Shown here piece by piece: positions 12,430-25,083 of a DNA stretch of 64,000 nucleotides. The stretch is from assembly GCF_000143535.2 (NCBI RefSeq), contig NC_037321.1, positions 1,736,001-1,800,000 on the forward strand. The letters run 5' to 3'. Each line of letters starts with the position of its first letter. The stretch's first letter is position 1. A program made the translations under genes and the position numbers. The DNA is from Botrytis cinerea B05.10. Its lineage: Eukaryota > Ascomycota > Leotiomycetes > Helotiales > Sclerotiniaceae. Below the pieces are notes generated by a model, which saw nothing but the letters and a program-made list of their open reading frames with translations, was not told the origin of the DNA and ran no database searches.

Positions 12430-15400
12430 ATGGCATCCATTCTCTTTGAAGAAGACGCCCTAAAACCCATCCGCCGAAAGCAACTCCTCAACAACATAGT
12501 CGACGGATTAGCCAAAGTTCGTCCCGGCACCATCTACGCCGAGGTTCCCCGATCCTCTATCAGCTACGAGTTTGGATACCGCAAGATTAGCTATGCCAAC
12601 TTTGCAAATGCTATTAACGGTCTTGCTCAATGGTTACACGATACTCTTGGTCCTGCGGAAAACTTCCCAACTTTAGCTTATATTGGACCGAATGACTTCC
12701 GATACAACGCGCTAATGTTGGCAGCTGTGAAAGCAGGTTATAAAGTATGTTACAACCTGCAATTTTGGTGATTGGGGCTTCTTTAATAGGAATGGGAATA
12801 GATGTTCTTCAGTTCTCCGCGAAATAGTATACCATCCCATGCCAATCTTTTCAAGATCCTCGACTGCAAAATCCTCATTACAGTCAACCCCCCTCTCCCC
12901 ATAACACCCTCAATTATCGAAACAACCGGCGTTCAAACAATTGAGTGTCCAGATGTGGACGAATTACTCGATACCATTTACCCCCACTACCATTTTAACA
13001 AAACATTCGAGCAAGCGCGAAAAGAACCACTAGTCATTTTGCACACTTCTGGAACCACTGGGTTTCCTAAACCTATAGTGTGGAACCATGAGTGGGTTGG
13101 TAGTTGGAGTGATTGACTTGCGATTGCTCCTCCAAATGGTTATACGAATCAAACTGCGTTGTGGACTTCGTACGTATCTTTTTAATTATGCACTGAAAGG
13201 GATCTATCTGACTGTTGTTTTCATAGGACGAGACTTCTGAATACTCTGCCGCCTTTTCATGTGAGTTGCGGTTTTTGTTTGATCGTCCACTTAATGACTA
13301 GCTTTCTTAAACGTTCTGCAACATTGGGCATTGAAAGTTAGGTCATGGCTAATAGATCAATTATAGGCAGGTGGAATATTCATGACACTCTTAAACGCAG
13401 TATTCAACCAAATACCACACCCCTTATCCGGGGTACCTCTCTCAACAAAAATCGTACTCGAGGCACTCAATCACGTAAAAGCAGATAGCGTTCTCCTCGC
13501 CCCACCATTTGTCGAAGAAGTTGGCGCGAACCCAGAAATGCTAAACTTCCTAGTCAAAAATATCGATGTGCTTCTCTACGGCGGTGGTGACGTCTCACAA
13601 GCTACTGGAGACAAGATCTCCAAACGTCTCAAATTATCCATGATCATAGGGTCTACAGAAAGCGGTGCTTACCCCGCCGTCTTCCCTACCGATAAATGGC
13701 CATCTGATGATTGGAAATGTCTCCATTTCCATCCCAACGCTGGCATCAAATTAAGACCGCACTCTGAAAACCGGTATGAAGCGGTTCTCATTCGCAATTC
13801 TGATCCTGAAAAAGTACAGCCCATTTTCTCCGTGTTTCCATCCTTGAATGAATGGGAAACACACGATCTGTATGCTCCACATCCTTCAATTCCAGATCTG
13901 TGGTTATGTTCTGGACGAAGCGATGATATTATTGTACTTCTAACTGGCGAAAAAACGAATCCTCTCAGTATGGAACAACAGATGTCACATCATCATGAAG
14001 TACGAGCTGCGCTTGTCATTGGTGCTCATCGATTCCAAACCGCGTTGTTGATTGAGTTGGTATCTCTTCAAGCTCTTTCTACAGTAGAACGAGCCAAGGC
14101 AATCGAACGTATATGGCCGACCATTCACCAAGCAAATCAGGAATGACCTCGCCATGCTAAAGTTGCCAAATCCCATGTGTTCTTCACTAGTCCGGATAAA
14201 CCTATGGGAATATCGGGAAAGGGAATGGTTCAGAGACAACCAACACTTGATTTGTACTCAAAAGAGATCGATAATCCTTATGCCGACGCCGATATAATTT
14301 TAACTTCAAATCCGTTAGACATTTCAACACTCGATATTGAAAAGTGTGAAATAGATATCATTGACAGTACCTCCATAAGTCAATTCATCCATGATACCAT
14401 TTCTCAGCTCATATGAAGCATCATCTTCCAGGACGAGGACGATTTATATATTTGAGGAATGTTGGATTCTTTGCAAACACTCCGATTAACCAGAATTTTC
14501 TGAAAAACACTTTCGCAATCCCGGAGTTGGAGATTACTACTCTGTACACCAATCCTTCCGTAGAATCTCTTACCACGGCGATAATTCAACTTTCTTCGCT
14601 CCACGAATCTGCAAAGTCTTCGAGTGATAAGTCGAGACAGCAAGGTATTCATGATAGCTTGGTTGAATACAAGACTATCATAGATGAGATCGCTCCCAGC
14701 GATAACCAGACGTACTCGAATGGGATAAAAGATGTAAATGGCACGTCATCAAGAGAGAGGGTTTTTATCCTCACCGGTTCCACCGGTGCACTCGGCTCAT
14801 ATGTTTTGCAAACCTTTCTCTCATCAAGCACCGTTTCGCACATCTTTTGTCTTAACAGAACTGCTGGGGAACAACCACAAATCAAACGAAGCGAGGCCCA
14901 CGGTCTTCCTACCGAATTTCCTTCAGACCGCGTCACATTCCTCCAGGTTAATCTCTCAGAAGAACGATTAGGTCTTGAACCCGAGACGTTTGAGAGAATC
15001 AAGCCTCCACAACACATATCATCCACAATGCATGGCCTGTAAATTTCAACATCCCGCTATTGTCTTTCTATCCCAACATCAAAGGAGTCATCAACTTGAT
15101 TGAATTCGCAGCTACTGCATCTCAAGATCCTTCTCTTATGTTCCTTTCATCCCTTAGTTCCGTCGGTAACTTTTCAGGAGATGTCCCCGAAAGCGTCATC
15201 AACGATATAACCGCATCTCTTCCAATGGGCTACTCGGAATCAAAATTTATCGCCGAAAATCTCCTTTCCTATGCTACTGATAAATTTCCTCGTGTATCCA
15301 TTAGCATTGCTCGCGTGGGACAAATCGCAGGTCCAGTTTCTACCACCGGCATCTGGACTAAACATGAGTGGTTCCCAAGTCTTGTGCTTAGCTCTATTCA

Positions 15401-15884
15401 TCTTGGTATTATACCCAAATCACTTGATTCAACCGATCGCAGCAAGGTTGACTGGGTACCTATTGATCTCATCGCTGATATACTTGTGGAACTTATATTT
15501 TCACAGAGAATTGATCACAACAATGGAGCCAAAGTTTATCGTCCCGTCAATCCTGTTCTCGTTCCATGGAAGTCATTTTTGCCTAAGATTATTAAAACCG
15601 CCACAGTAGAAAAAGAAAACAAGACTACTCCTGTACCTTTTGCGAAATGGATTGAGCTTGTTAGAAAAGATGCCGAGGATTTACATTCCAAGATTGATTT
15701 CGAAGAAATGTTGGGAAAGAATCCGGCCATCAAACTATTGTCCTTTTATGAAGGATTAGCGAAGGGAAGAGTTACAAGTATCCTGGAGAATAAGAAGGCG
15801 GTACAAGCAAGTGAGAAATTACGTGGGTTGAAAGGTATTGAGGGATCCTGGGTTGAGAAGTGGGTACAAAGTTGGATTGAATGA
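12430..15884 (+). pseudogene. Decayed adenylate-forming reductase (NRPS-like A-T-R)
   Basis: A once typical NRPS-like reductase: adenylation domain (LHTSGTTGFPKPIVWNHEW, core A3 type), carrier domain (GMLDSLQTLRLTR with the phosphopantetheine Ser) and thioester reductase domain (FILTGSTGALGSYV nucleotide motif, IIHNAWPVNFN, and catalytic YSESK). The A domain has short introns (12745-12801; others near 13170-13226 and 13261-13366). It is broken in several places. In-frame TGA codons stand at 13114, 14144, 14414 and 14453, and frame shifts are needed near 14490-14500 (after the carrier Ser helix) and near 15010. Similarity continues past each lesion, and the last 275 codons are open. Intact relatives activate a carboxylic acid as AMP ester, load it on the carrier and release it as aldehyde or alcohol with NADPH. 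The original substrate cannot be read from the sequence. The C-terminal frame might still be transcribed, but a working enzyme is not possible without correction. Confidence 0.88.
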
Positions 15885-16382
15885 GTTCTCTAGTTTTCTT
15901 CTTGGGGCGTTCATTTCCGGAAAGATTAAATTGTAGTTGTAGATGAAGAATCAAACTTACTACCTAGGAAAGTACAACAGTCGAGCGAGATGTTCCTAAT
16001 GTGAAGCCATCCGAGACCAAAAATAAGAATATTCTGATTTCATATTAGCAGGCTTACTACAGCACTCTCAGAAATTCTCCAAAAAAGCCATATTTCAAGT
16101 TTCCCATTCTTAAATTCAACTGTTTTTCAACCATGTATAATCTTTACCGAGTATTATATAGGTCGACAAGAACTGTTCAAATGGCCTGAGAATGAAAACA
16201 TCAAGATACTGAAAAGACAGTGGAGAAACTTTGAATGACACAAGATTTATAGTTGGCAGAAAAGAAGCAGAAACATTTTTATTCTGAAATGAAAGAATAT
16301 GATATCTATTGTATGCATTTTAACACACACGCTCTTGCTTCTTTCTATCAAAGGGTATTCATATTCTATGCACAAATAGAAC
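15885..16382. other. Convergent 3' region between the reductase remnant and the SDR
   Basis: About 500 bp of AT-leaning sequence between two gene ends. No coding region or structured RNA was recognised. Confidence 0.45.
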
Positions 16383-17458
16383 TTAGCTCTTCTTATACAT
16401 TGCACCTCCGGCACCAGCCTATGTATGGTCAGCTTATGACTTCTTATGCAATACTGTGGCAGCAGCCTGCCAATATCTCTATTAGTTTCTGTATTCGCAC
16501 CAAATGAATGACAAACATACCTGGTGGTTGGGGAAAATCAAAGTATCGGCAAGAACGACATTCTCTCTTCTTCCGGCTGCAAAAACAATAACTTCGGCAA
16601 TATCGTCCGGAGTCAATGGTTCACACCCGGCATAGACAGCATCTGCCTTCTTTTTATCGCCATAAAATCGAACGACACTGAATTCGGTCTCGACTTGTCC
16701 AGGATCGATTTCAATGACTCTTATTCTTGTAGCAATCAACTCCCTCCTCAGCGAATCTCCAAAACTTCTAATGGCTGCTTTAGTGGCACAATAGATACTT
16801 CCTCCTTGGTATGGTTCTCTTCCTGCAATACTGCCAATGTTTATGATGTCGCCTTTTCCACCATCGGGCCTCGATTTGAAGATTGGGAGGACAGCTTGAG
16901 TCATGTTGATGAGGCCCGTTACGTTTGTTGCGAACATAATGTTGATATCTTCTTCGGCAATAGACGGGGCTTGTGCTACACCTTTGACTAGACCACTGAA
17001 TTAAAGAATTAGTTTCCCTCCCTCCCCTCAGAGTTTGGAAACACTCACGCATTGTTGACCAAAACATCAATCTCCCTCCATTCTTCTGGCAATCCACCAA
17101 CAAAACCTTTTACCTCCTCAGGTTTACTGACATCCAATTTCACAGCCAACACTTTAACCCCCTCACCACATTCTTTCTCAATATCCTTCTTTACTTCTTC
17201 CAAAACATCGATTCTTCTAGCGGTCAAGATCAATCTCAAGTCTTTGGGAGAAGTTCTCGCAAATTCCAAAGCGGTACTCCTGCCAATGCCAGACGAGGCA
17301 CCGGTTATAACAATGGTTTTGCCCTCGAGCCGTTTGGACATTGCGGACGACATGGTTCGTTTGTAGAGTTGTGGAAGAGGGGATTGACAACGAGATGGAT
17401 GTTTGAAGAAGGATTTAAGAGTTGGCAGGACTAAGTGTGATCTCTGAAGAATTGGCAT
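16383..17458 (-). CDS. Short-chain dehydrogenase/reductase, YMR226C-like
   Basis: Three exons on the minus strand: 17049-17458, 16521-16995 and 16383-16418 (introns of 53 and 102 bp), 306 residues. Classical SDR motifs are complete: TGASSGIGR for the cofactor, LVNNAG with Ala-Gly split across intron 1, the catalytic Ser in INIGSIAG, and YCATK as the Tyr-x-x-x-Lys pair. The region DPGQVETEFSVVRF fits the group around yeast YMR226C and bacterial YdfG, NADP-dependent enzymes acting on serine, 3-hydroxy acids and similar short hydroxy compounds. The first ATG gives a 35-residue leader with Lys, Arg and His but no acidic residue, so mitochondrial import is possible; the inner ATG at 17353 gives the usual family length. 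The last exon codes for only eleven residues. A link to the broken reductase next door is not shown, and this may be a housekeeping gene. Confidence 0.88.
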
Positions 17459-18867
17459 ACGTGGGAGAAGTGCAGCAGATATATCTCTTAGTCAATTGAG
17501 AAAAGGACAGTCAGGAAGGAGTCAGAAGGAGTCAGAATGAGTCAGAGATAAGGGAAAAGAGAGATAGATGATGGATGATTAATATTATGAATGGAGGGGA
17601 GGGGAGGGGTGGGGGTTTGATAGCTACAAGCTTACCCCACATTTCGGTGATAAGGCGGAATTGTGTCATTTCCTCGGTTTGTCTCTACATCTGTCCCTCC
17701 ATCGTACCGGCAACCTTACTCTGGCCATTCGTGCTCTTCGGATTCATATCCATCCAAGAGGGCATTTCTCTTGGTCAAACCCCAATCCTCGAGGAACTTT
17801 CTTGGGCCTTTACACAGTGATCCAAACCCCTTCCATCGATGTCAAATATGATTCGGGAACTCTCAACTACACGCTGCTAGTCGCAGGGCAAGTTGACACA
17901 CTGGCAGATAACTTCCTACATCAATGTATGATTTTCAAGGGACATCCTTCTCTTTCTACTTGATCATTGTGATAGAGACAGCAGTATTCTATGACAGCAA
18001 GCGCTTTGAGCCTCTCTCACTCGCACACCCTTCATAGATTCCTCCACCGCTCTTCTCATATCATTTGCCGGATATGATAGCTACAATTTCCTCAAGTTGT
18101 CTTGATATCCAAGTCTTTTCTGCTTCGACGCTTGATAAGCTTCTGAAGTAGCTTCCGGGGTGACAGCTGTTGTCCGAGGGTCAGTCTCAACCAGAGCTTT
18201 CGATAATTTGAAGTGCAATTTGACAATCAGAAGCTTTCAACAGTTTGATATGCAGTCCGATAATTGAAAGCTCTTAATGTCTTAATACACGAACCAACAA
18301 TCAAAAGCTTTCAATTTCTGATGTAACCAGAAGTTTTATAATGCTTAAAATTCCTGGATTCAATATTGATATTGTATTTCTTTCAGACTTCGAGACTTTA
18401 GTTCCATTTAGTCCGTTGGTTGACACATTACATATCCCTACCTAGACCAGGTAGTATATATTCTTGGAGACTTTGAAAGTTCTCGAGGAAATTTCATGAA
18501 GAGGATTCGTTTGGAAGATAAAGATGCGTTCCTTAAGGGATATTTTGCACATACTTTACCATATTTTGGTTTATCGTTTATTTTTTCTTATAATTTTGCC
18601 CTGGGCCAAATTGCGTACAACATTTCCTGTATGGTAGTAGTGCCAACGTCGGATTCTCGATTACAATTTAATGTTCCTATTCAACTTCCGCAATGACCCT
18701 TATCCCTGTTTAACTTTTAGTGCCGGATAGAAACTATTTATTTGCGCCCCTCAAAGAAAGTCCTTCGCCCTCCACCCCGCCCCACTCCGCAGAAAATCTC
18801 TTCAGTGCGTCGCCCACCACAACAATATAAGTATAAATAATCTCATCACTTACATCAAACAAGTAAT
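17459..18867. other. Intergenic region between the SDR and tRNA-Gln copy 2
   Basis: About 1.4 kb. The stretch 17505-17545 repeats GGAGTCAGA-like units. Between 18190 and 18330 a loose motif around GAAAGCTTTCAA recurs with T/A-rich spacers. Open frames of 62-100 codons at 17.6-17.96 kb overlap one another and show no family features, so no gene is called. Confidence 0.45.
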
Positions 18868-18938
18868 CCTTCTATGGTGTAATGGTTAGCACACTAGATT
18901 TTGATTCTGGAGATATTGGTTCGATTCCTATTAGAAGG
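18868..18938 (+). tRNA. tRNA-Gln (anticodon TTG), copy 2
   Basis: Plus-strand copy identical over 71 nt to the tRNA gene at 10871-10941, with the same acceptor stem, TTG anticodon loop TTTTGAT and T-T mismatch in the T stem. The similarity extends about 80 bases downstream (TTCTCAT, CTTCC-ATAC, GGATTGC, T7 run, GCAGTTTT) and about 25 bases upstream (ACATCAA, then AATCC). The flanks have diverged by substitutions and small gaps while the gene has not, which supports purifying selection or gene conversion on the tRNA body. Confidence 0.75.
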
Positions 18939-20731
18939 TTCTCATTCATAAAGAACATTCTTCCCTTCCATACCTAGTTTGAAGCTGGGATAAGAGGATT
19001 GCGATTTTTTTGCAGTTTTTGGAGGGGAGGGGTCGGTGTATGTGTATGTATTGTATGTAGATAATTCCAAATCTATCCGTCTTCTTTTTTGGTCTGAAGA
19101 TATCTATCTATCTATCTGTTCTTTGTTAAAACCAAGCAGTAGCAAATCTCTCCTCCCCTCCATCTTCAATTCCATCCACAACGAAGCGGGGGATCGTAGG
19201 AAAGTAAATTGTGCAGCGAAAATCCAGCTTTTCAGGTAATCCAATCCGATCCAATCCAGATATTTTAATACTTTACTTTACTTTACCTTTGTAATCAGAT
19301 AATAAGCATATCATGTCAATCAAGCTATACAATTAAGTTAGTCTCCTCATTCGTATAGTTCATTCATCCGACTAGAGACATTCTATTTTTCTACAACCGA
19401 CCAATTTCGCAATCCGTATAAATATCCTGCTTGTCATTCATTCATTCGCTCTCCTGCTACTTTCTCGTAAAGTAAACTCTCATGAATGCATGATGTGATG
19501 TGATGTATGATTCTTTAGCCATTTCCTTTCCTTCGCTTCTCGTTCCGGTCTTTCGATCTCCCACTATTTGTTTATCTTTGCTCATTTTTTTCTTCATTAT
19601 GTGCATCCATCAGTAAATGGGTAGGTAGGTGGATGTATAGAGGGACACCTCTCACCTTTCGAAATTTTTGAAAATTGAAGAATGAAATTGTTTGATGTCA
19701 GAATCGAATGGAGCAAAATCTATCTTTTCATTGTTCAATCTCTAATCAACACCTCGAGAGATATTTCCAAGTCTGTTTTTTTTTTTGTAGTATCCTGTTA
19801 TTCCGTATACTCACTGGTGGTCCTGTGAAGTTCTCAAACTTTATCTGTAAAATCTCTTTCCTTTCCTTTCCTGTTCCTCTTCCTCTTCCTCTTTCACAAA
19901 ACCCAAAACTACCCAAAACTACTCAAACCAAAAAAAATCAAATATTTTCTCCCCTCCCCAAGCACTTTCCAACCGCCAACCCCCAAACCCCAGATACAAA
20001 CTCAAACCAAAAACAGCCACCAACCCCCTAATAATTCCCAAGACAAAACAAGACGCGCTATATTATATATATTACATACCTAGCTCTCGAAATCCCTTTC
20101 ATAGCCATCTTATTCTTATTCTTATTCTTATTCCGAATCCGAGAAGAAGACGTTTACTTTGAACCTTCATTGTTTTCATGAATCGAATCATGCGAGTGAT
20201 ATATGGGTTTGTTGGGGGGCGGGGGGGGCTGGGGGATGAAATAGATTTTTCGGTGGATGGATGGATGAATGAATGAATGAATAGAATCAGGATTTAAAAT
20301 GTACTATCCATCCATAATCTGGAATCGATATATCATATCGCAACCTACTATCACTAACATATACTTTCATCCGCATGAATTCCCACTACTGCTGGGTCTT
20401 CTCTCAAATTCAGATTCAGATTCAAAGTGAAAGAGGTGGGTGGGATGGAGAATGCGATAACTTACGTAGTTCTAGAGATTGAATCAGTTGTGTGTAGATG
20501 GATGGATGATAAAAGGAGAGAGTATTGAGAAGTTGGGGAAATGAGGTGAAGTTTTTTATTGAGAGGGAAGGGGAAGGGGAGGGGGAAGTAGAAGTGGAAG
20601 TTGAAGATTTGAGAAGGGGATGGTGGGAGATGATTAAGGGGAGGATGGGAAAGAGGGATAATTTAATCTATGAATATATCAATGTATGAAAGAGAGAGAA
20701 AATTTACATGAGAGATTGATTTGTTTTTGAT

Positions 20732-20786
20732 GAAGAAGAAGAAGAAGAAGAAGAAGAAGAAGAAGAAGAAGAAGAAGAAGAAGAAG
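20732..20786. repeat. (GAA)n microsatellite, about 18 units
   Basis: An uninterrupted GAA trinucleotide run follows TTTTTGAT and ends at GGCAAAG. On the minus strand it reads as poly-Ser or poly-Phe in short spurious frames. Pure purine/pyrimidine tracts of this kind can form triplex DNA, but no role is shown. Confidence 0.95.
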
Positions 20787-22026
20787 GCAAAGAAAAAGAT
20801 TCAAGAGGAGTTGAGGATACGTTTTTGGTCAAATGCCAAATCGAGTAGTGCATACTGTGTTTTGGGGTTTTCAATGATACCTTCATCATCTCACGAAATT
20901 TCATTAAATATAAGAAGGTGATTGAGATCCGATGAGTTGCCGGTAGATGATAGCTAGTATATAACGAACTCGAAAGCTATTACATTAATCTCGTCCATTG
21001 AATTCTAGATGAACAGAATACACGAGGAGAATTGGGTTGGGTTCGGTTAGGAGAAATGAACAACTACTATAATTACACTCTAAGAAATCTATTGATGATA
21101 CCGAGAATAGAGAACATCAAGTTTAGAGGGAGGAGATTGTATTGCAAATTTCAACCTGTGAAACAGGAAGTCTGCAATTCAAATAAAAAACATCTTTAGT
21201 AGTTTGCCTAATAAAGCAAGACGAACCCTTGTTTGGTAGTTCTCGGATATATTGAAGATATCATGGCAAATCCTGGAGATCTATTTATGTATTCAGCAAG
21301 ATACAAATATTCCGAATAATTTGAGACGACGCTTGAATGACCAACTATCTTGACATTATATTGTGATTCGACAATGCGATTGAAACTAGAAAATTGACAC
21401 CACGAGCTTCGAGATCATCTCAGTCTCACAAAGACACTTAATTCAAGCGTGGTTACAAAAGATGACGCAGGAAAAATAGATGATGCAGTAAGTATACTAG
21501 TCAATATCGACGATAACACGGTTTATCGTTGAGATGAGATAAAAGATAGAGCGCTCATTAATGAATGAGATCCTGTGGTATTGAGATAATGGAGATGAAG
21601 TCATGAGGCGATGCAGTGTGAAGAATGAATATGTTGACTATCCAAGAAATAATTAGATAGATTGTGCAGACGGAAGATCTGTGAAATATAGAGAGAGAAA
21701 CGTAACTCTTAGATTTCAATGTTATAGCTATAGACCAATGACTATGTGTTGAGACCACACGGATTGACAAAATGAAGTTGTAAAACGGCAGAAAATGGTT
21801 TCCTTTCATCCAGTTCAAGTAAATGATCGGAATTGATGTGGGAACGGACTTGCTACGATATCAAGATTGATGATTGAGATGAGATAATGCAGGTCAGAAT
21901 GATACAATAGTAACTGTGATGAGATCTTGATTGCAGTCGTGATTCCATAAATTGTACTAGAATGTGATGTGTATCAAGAATTGATGAGAGATCAAATGCT
22001 GTGTTGAATTGGGACGATATTGTCAA

Positions 22027-22052
22027 GATATCTCGAGATTTCTCGAGATATC
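22027..22052. repeat. Perfect 12-bp-arm palindrome with 2-base centre
   Basis: The arms GATATCTCGAGA and TCTCGAGATATC are exact reverse complements around a TT centre. Each arm carries an XhoI-like CTCGAG core. It could be a hairpin in RNA, a cruciform in DNA or a paired binding site. Confidence 0.9.
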
Positions 22053-23809
22053 ATAGGAGAAATACAAAACAAATCATCGGGACGTGATCAGATAGATGAA
22101 AGATTCAGATCATGCATCATAAATGTTTGATCTTACCATACTAGATCCAAGAGATTGATGATCTACTCGGATGTTGTGATGTTGTCAAAAGGTCGAAATC
22201 TTTGCTCGGATGTTACAACATTCTATTACTAAACAGAACACCATTATGCAGCAGAACATCATTGTACACGGAACATGATTATACAACAGAACATGATTAT
22301 ATGCAGAAAGGTACATAGAAGAATGCAGAATGATAATGATTATGTGCCATGATTAGGAATCAGGATAAACGAGAGGCAAATAAAGGCATTGTACTGCGCA
22401 AACAAAACACGACTCAATCCTAGTACAGCTGGGGCATAATGTGGTGGAACTCGGCAATTTCTCACACACCATACAAAAGTGCAAAGTGTCATATGATAGG
22501 GGAAGAGAGGTGGCTTGGCGGGGTAATTTTCGGAGATAGAATTCCTTGAGAAAAATCATGAATGTCCGATATGTTGAGAAACATTCAATCAATGGTTCTC
22601 GATGCAAACAAAAAGCATACGAGATGTAATGTAAACATCATTTTCGGAGAAGTTGAGAAAGTGATAGATTATGCGGTTATGTTAGGCGAGGGGAAAGTTT
22701 CAAAGGCAATACAGTAGGCGATCCCGTTAATCTATGGAATGCATCAATGATGTCTTGCAGCTCTTGGAATTTTTCCAATCCGGGTTGATGGAGATTCCAA
22801 TTTCTGCTGGTAGTGGTGGGGAAAATGAACTATCATGACCCAAAGGAGACAGGTGAAGCATATGGGATGCTGTGTTGTATGGTTTGGGTAAAAAGAAAGA
22901 AGGTCTGGAATGAATTGACGAATATTGATGGACGGTGATGAGAGAGACATGGTGGAAAGTATATTACGTGGTGCTGCATCTGCATGAAGGCTGGTAACCA
23001 TTCATTCTTTCATTCTGCATACGACGATATATGCATGGTAGGAAATGTAGGGAATGTGAGGAATGTATGAAATGTAGTGGTTGTCAGACTGCAGAAGTGC
23101 AAAACTACTGCGTGCTGTGTATGTGTATGTGTATGTGTATTGTTTCTTTCCTTTCTTCCGACTTCGGAAAATCGACCATGCTGTACTCAGCACACCAAGG
23201 GTGTTGAAATGATGATTGGATGGCTGGTAGGATGGATGGACAGATGGATGAAGTTCTAGACAAGTAAAGATTGATGAAGGCCAGGTTGTATGTGAATTTT
23301 CACGATACTGTTTTGGCCAATAATTGGATGTTGTGTTATGATAGGGAGCGAAAGCAGCAGGAGTGAGCGAGTGAAGTTTGAAGGATGGAAATACTAGGTA
23401 CGAGACAGATACCCACTTCTCTTGCATCTAGAGTGCAGACAGAGTGCAGAGTGCAGAGTGCATTGAGCATTGTGAGTGGAGTTGCTTTTGCGTCCTTGAT
23501 GATCGCTCGTTACCAAGTACCAACAGGTAGGAAGGTGATATATGCAAGTGCAAGTGCGTATAACGTACGTTGTCTATGTAGCTAGCTGTCTGCGTATATA
23601 GGTGGAGGTAGGAATTGCATAGACGATATGTATGAATGGTATGAGTGATATGGTGGAATGAATATATCATTATAATTCACCGTGAATGATAACATAAAAA
23701 TCATGAGGATAGATAATGTGAGGTTCAATGTCCCTACCAGCTACCTAGGTGTCTGTTCTATACTGTATATCCAATATCACGTATCGAATATGGACGATAT
23801 TAAATATAT

Positions 23810-23920
23810 AATATACATGTAATATACATGTAATATACATACAATATACATACAATATACATACAATATACATACAATATACATACAATATACATACAAT
23901 ATACATACAATATACATACA
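23810..23920. repeat. 11-bp minisatellite, about 10 units
   Basis: Two units of AATATACATGT are followed by about eight units of AATATACATAC in direct tandem. Because 11 is not a multiple of three, the array is open in several antisense frames and gives periodic Tyr/Ile/Val/Cys nonsense peptides. Confidence 0.95.
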
Positions 23921-24979
23921 ATATAATAACAATGTGACATAATCTTCTGACAACACACCGAGTTGCCAATTGCCATTGAATGATCCAGTCCGCCAATATA
24001 TTCCGTGGAGCCCAAATCCGGTTTGATGCCACCAGCCCCTCGAATCCTACGAGGTAACCATTGTCTTGCGGAAAGCCTGGTCTCTGTTTGCCTCTTGCCG
24101 TTGGAATTTTCCCTGTGCTGGGGAATGAATGAGTCAACGAAGGAAACAATGGGTCTGTTTGAGGCGATGGGAGACGTTGGACTCTTCAATGCCCTTGTTG
24201 AGCTGAATGCACTAGGCGTGCCTCTCGATGCTGACCGAGGCTAGCATGAATGGATGAGTGGATGAATGAATGTATGAATGGATGTACCTAGATATCACAA
24301 TGGTCTCTTGACATAAGTTTTAGTCAATCCGATCCAGCAGTGCCAGGAGCAGTACCAATGCCAGTCCTACTACCAACACCAACACCATACAGCAGAAGAG
24401 GCACGAGCGACGAGGTGGAGATGCTTTGCATGTAGCGCTCAGAGGAGGAACATGGAGAGCGCCAATAAAAGTCCAAGGAGAGGAAGTTTGACTCTTTTCT
24501 ATTATCATTCTTTCTTTTTCTGTTCATTAATGTCATTCTCGTACATGTCACCTCGAAATGCCGACGCTCAGCCTCGTTTGCGAGATAAAAGGAACCCTCT
24601 CACTATCGATTAGCTTCAAATGCAAGGAAGCCGCCATCACCCAATGAAAATGCATGCAGATATCACATTTCCAGACACACATTAATTCCACAGCCATCAT
24701 TCTTCTTCTTCTGACGATGATCGTGCGAGAGGGAACATCTCCATATCCAGATATTGCCTCAACTGCACTAGCGATCCTCCACTCGCAACGACGAGAAGCC
24801 CCAAAAGGCAAATAAAGCAAAAGTCCTCTCTCCTCTTCTCAGCGAACTATGTGACGGATGCACGTTTTGAAGCCTCAAACTCCCACTCATTGCGTTTGAC
24901 CACCCGATTTACTATCCCGTACACTTATTATTACCCAGCAGTATTACATGCATGACTGTCACACCGATGGAGGAACCAT

Positions 24980-25083
24980 TAGCTAGCTACCTGCTACCTG
25001 CTACCTGCTACCTGCTACCTGCTACCTAACTTAACTACCGAGCTACCTACCTACCTACCTACCTACAGACAGACAGACAGACT
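24980..25083. repeat. Compound array of CTACCTG, CTAC and AGAC units
   Basis: About six CTACCTG heptamers are followed, after a short gap, by about six CTAC tetramers and then four AGAC tetramers. The heptamer equals a CTAC unit plus CTG, so the blocks probably share an origin. It lies 750 bp upstream of the AAA ATPase ATG. Confidence 0.9.

Noticed and set aside
16524..16991. 155-codon plus-strand frame
   Set aside because: Antisense shadow of SDR exon 2.
23002..23427. 141-codon minus-strand frame in the desert
   Set aside because: Contains repeat-derived Tyr/Thr runs and no recognisable domain; no supporting splice structure.
23745..24189. Two overlapping minus-strand frames of about 130 codons
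   Set aside because: Their C-terminal halves are the 11-bp minisatellite, and both remain open only because of it.
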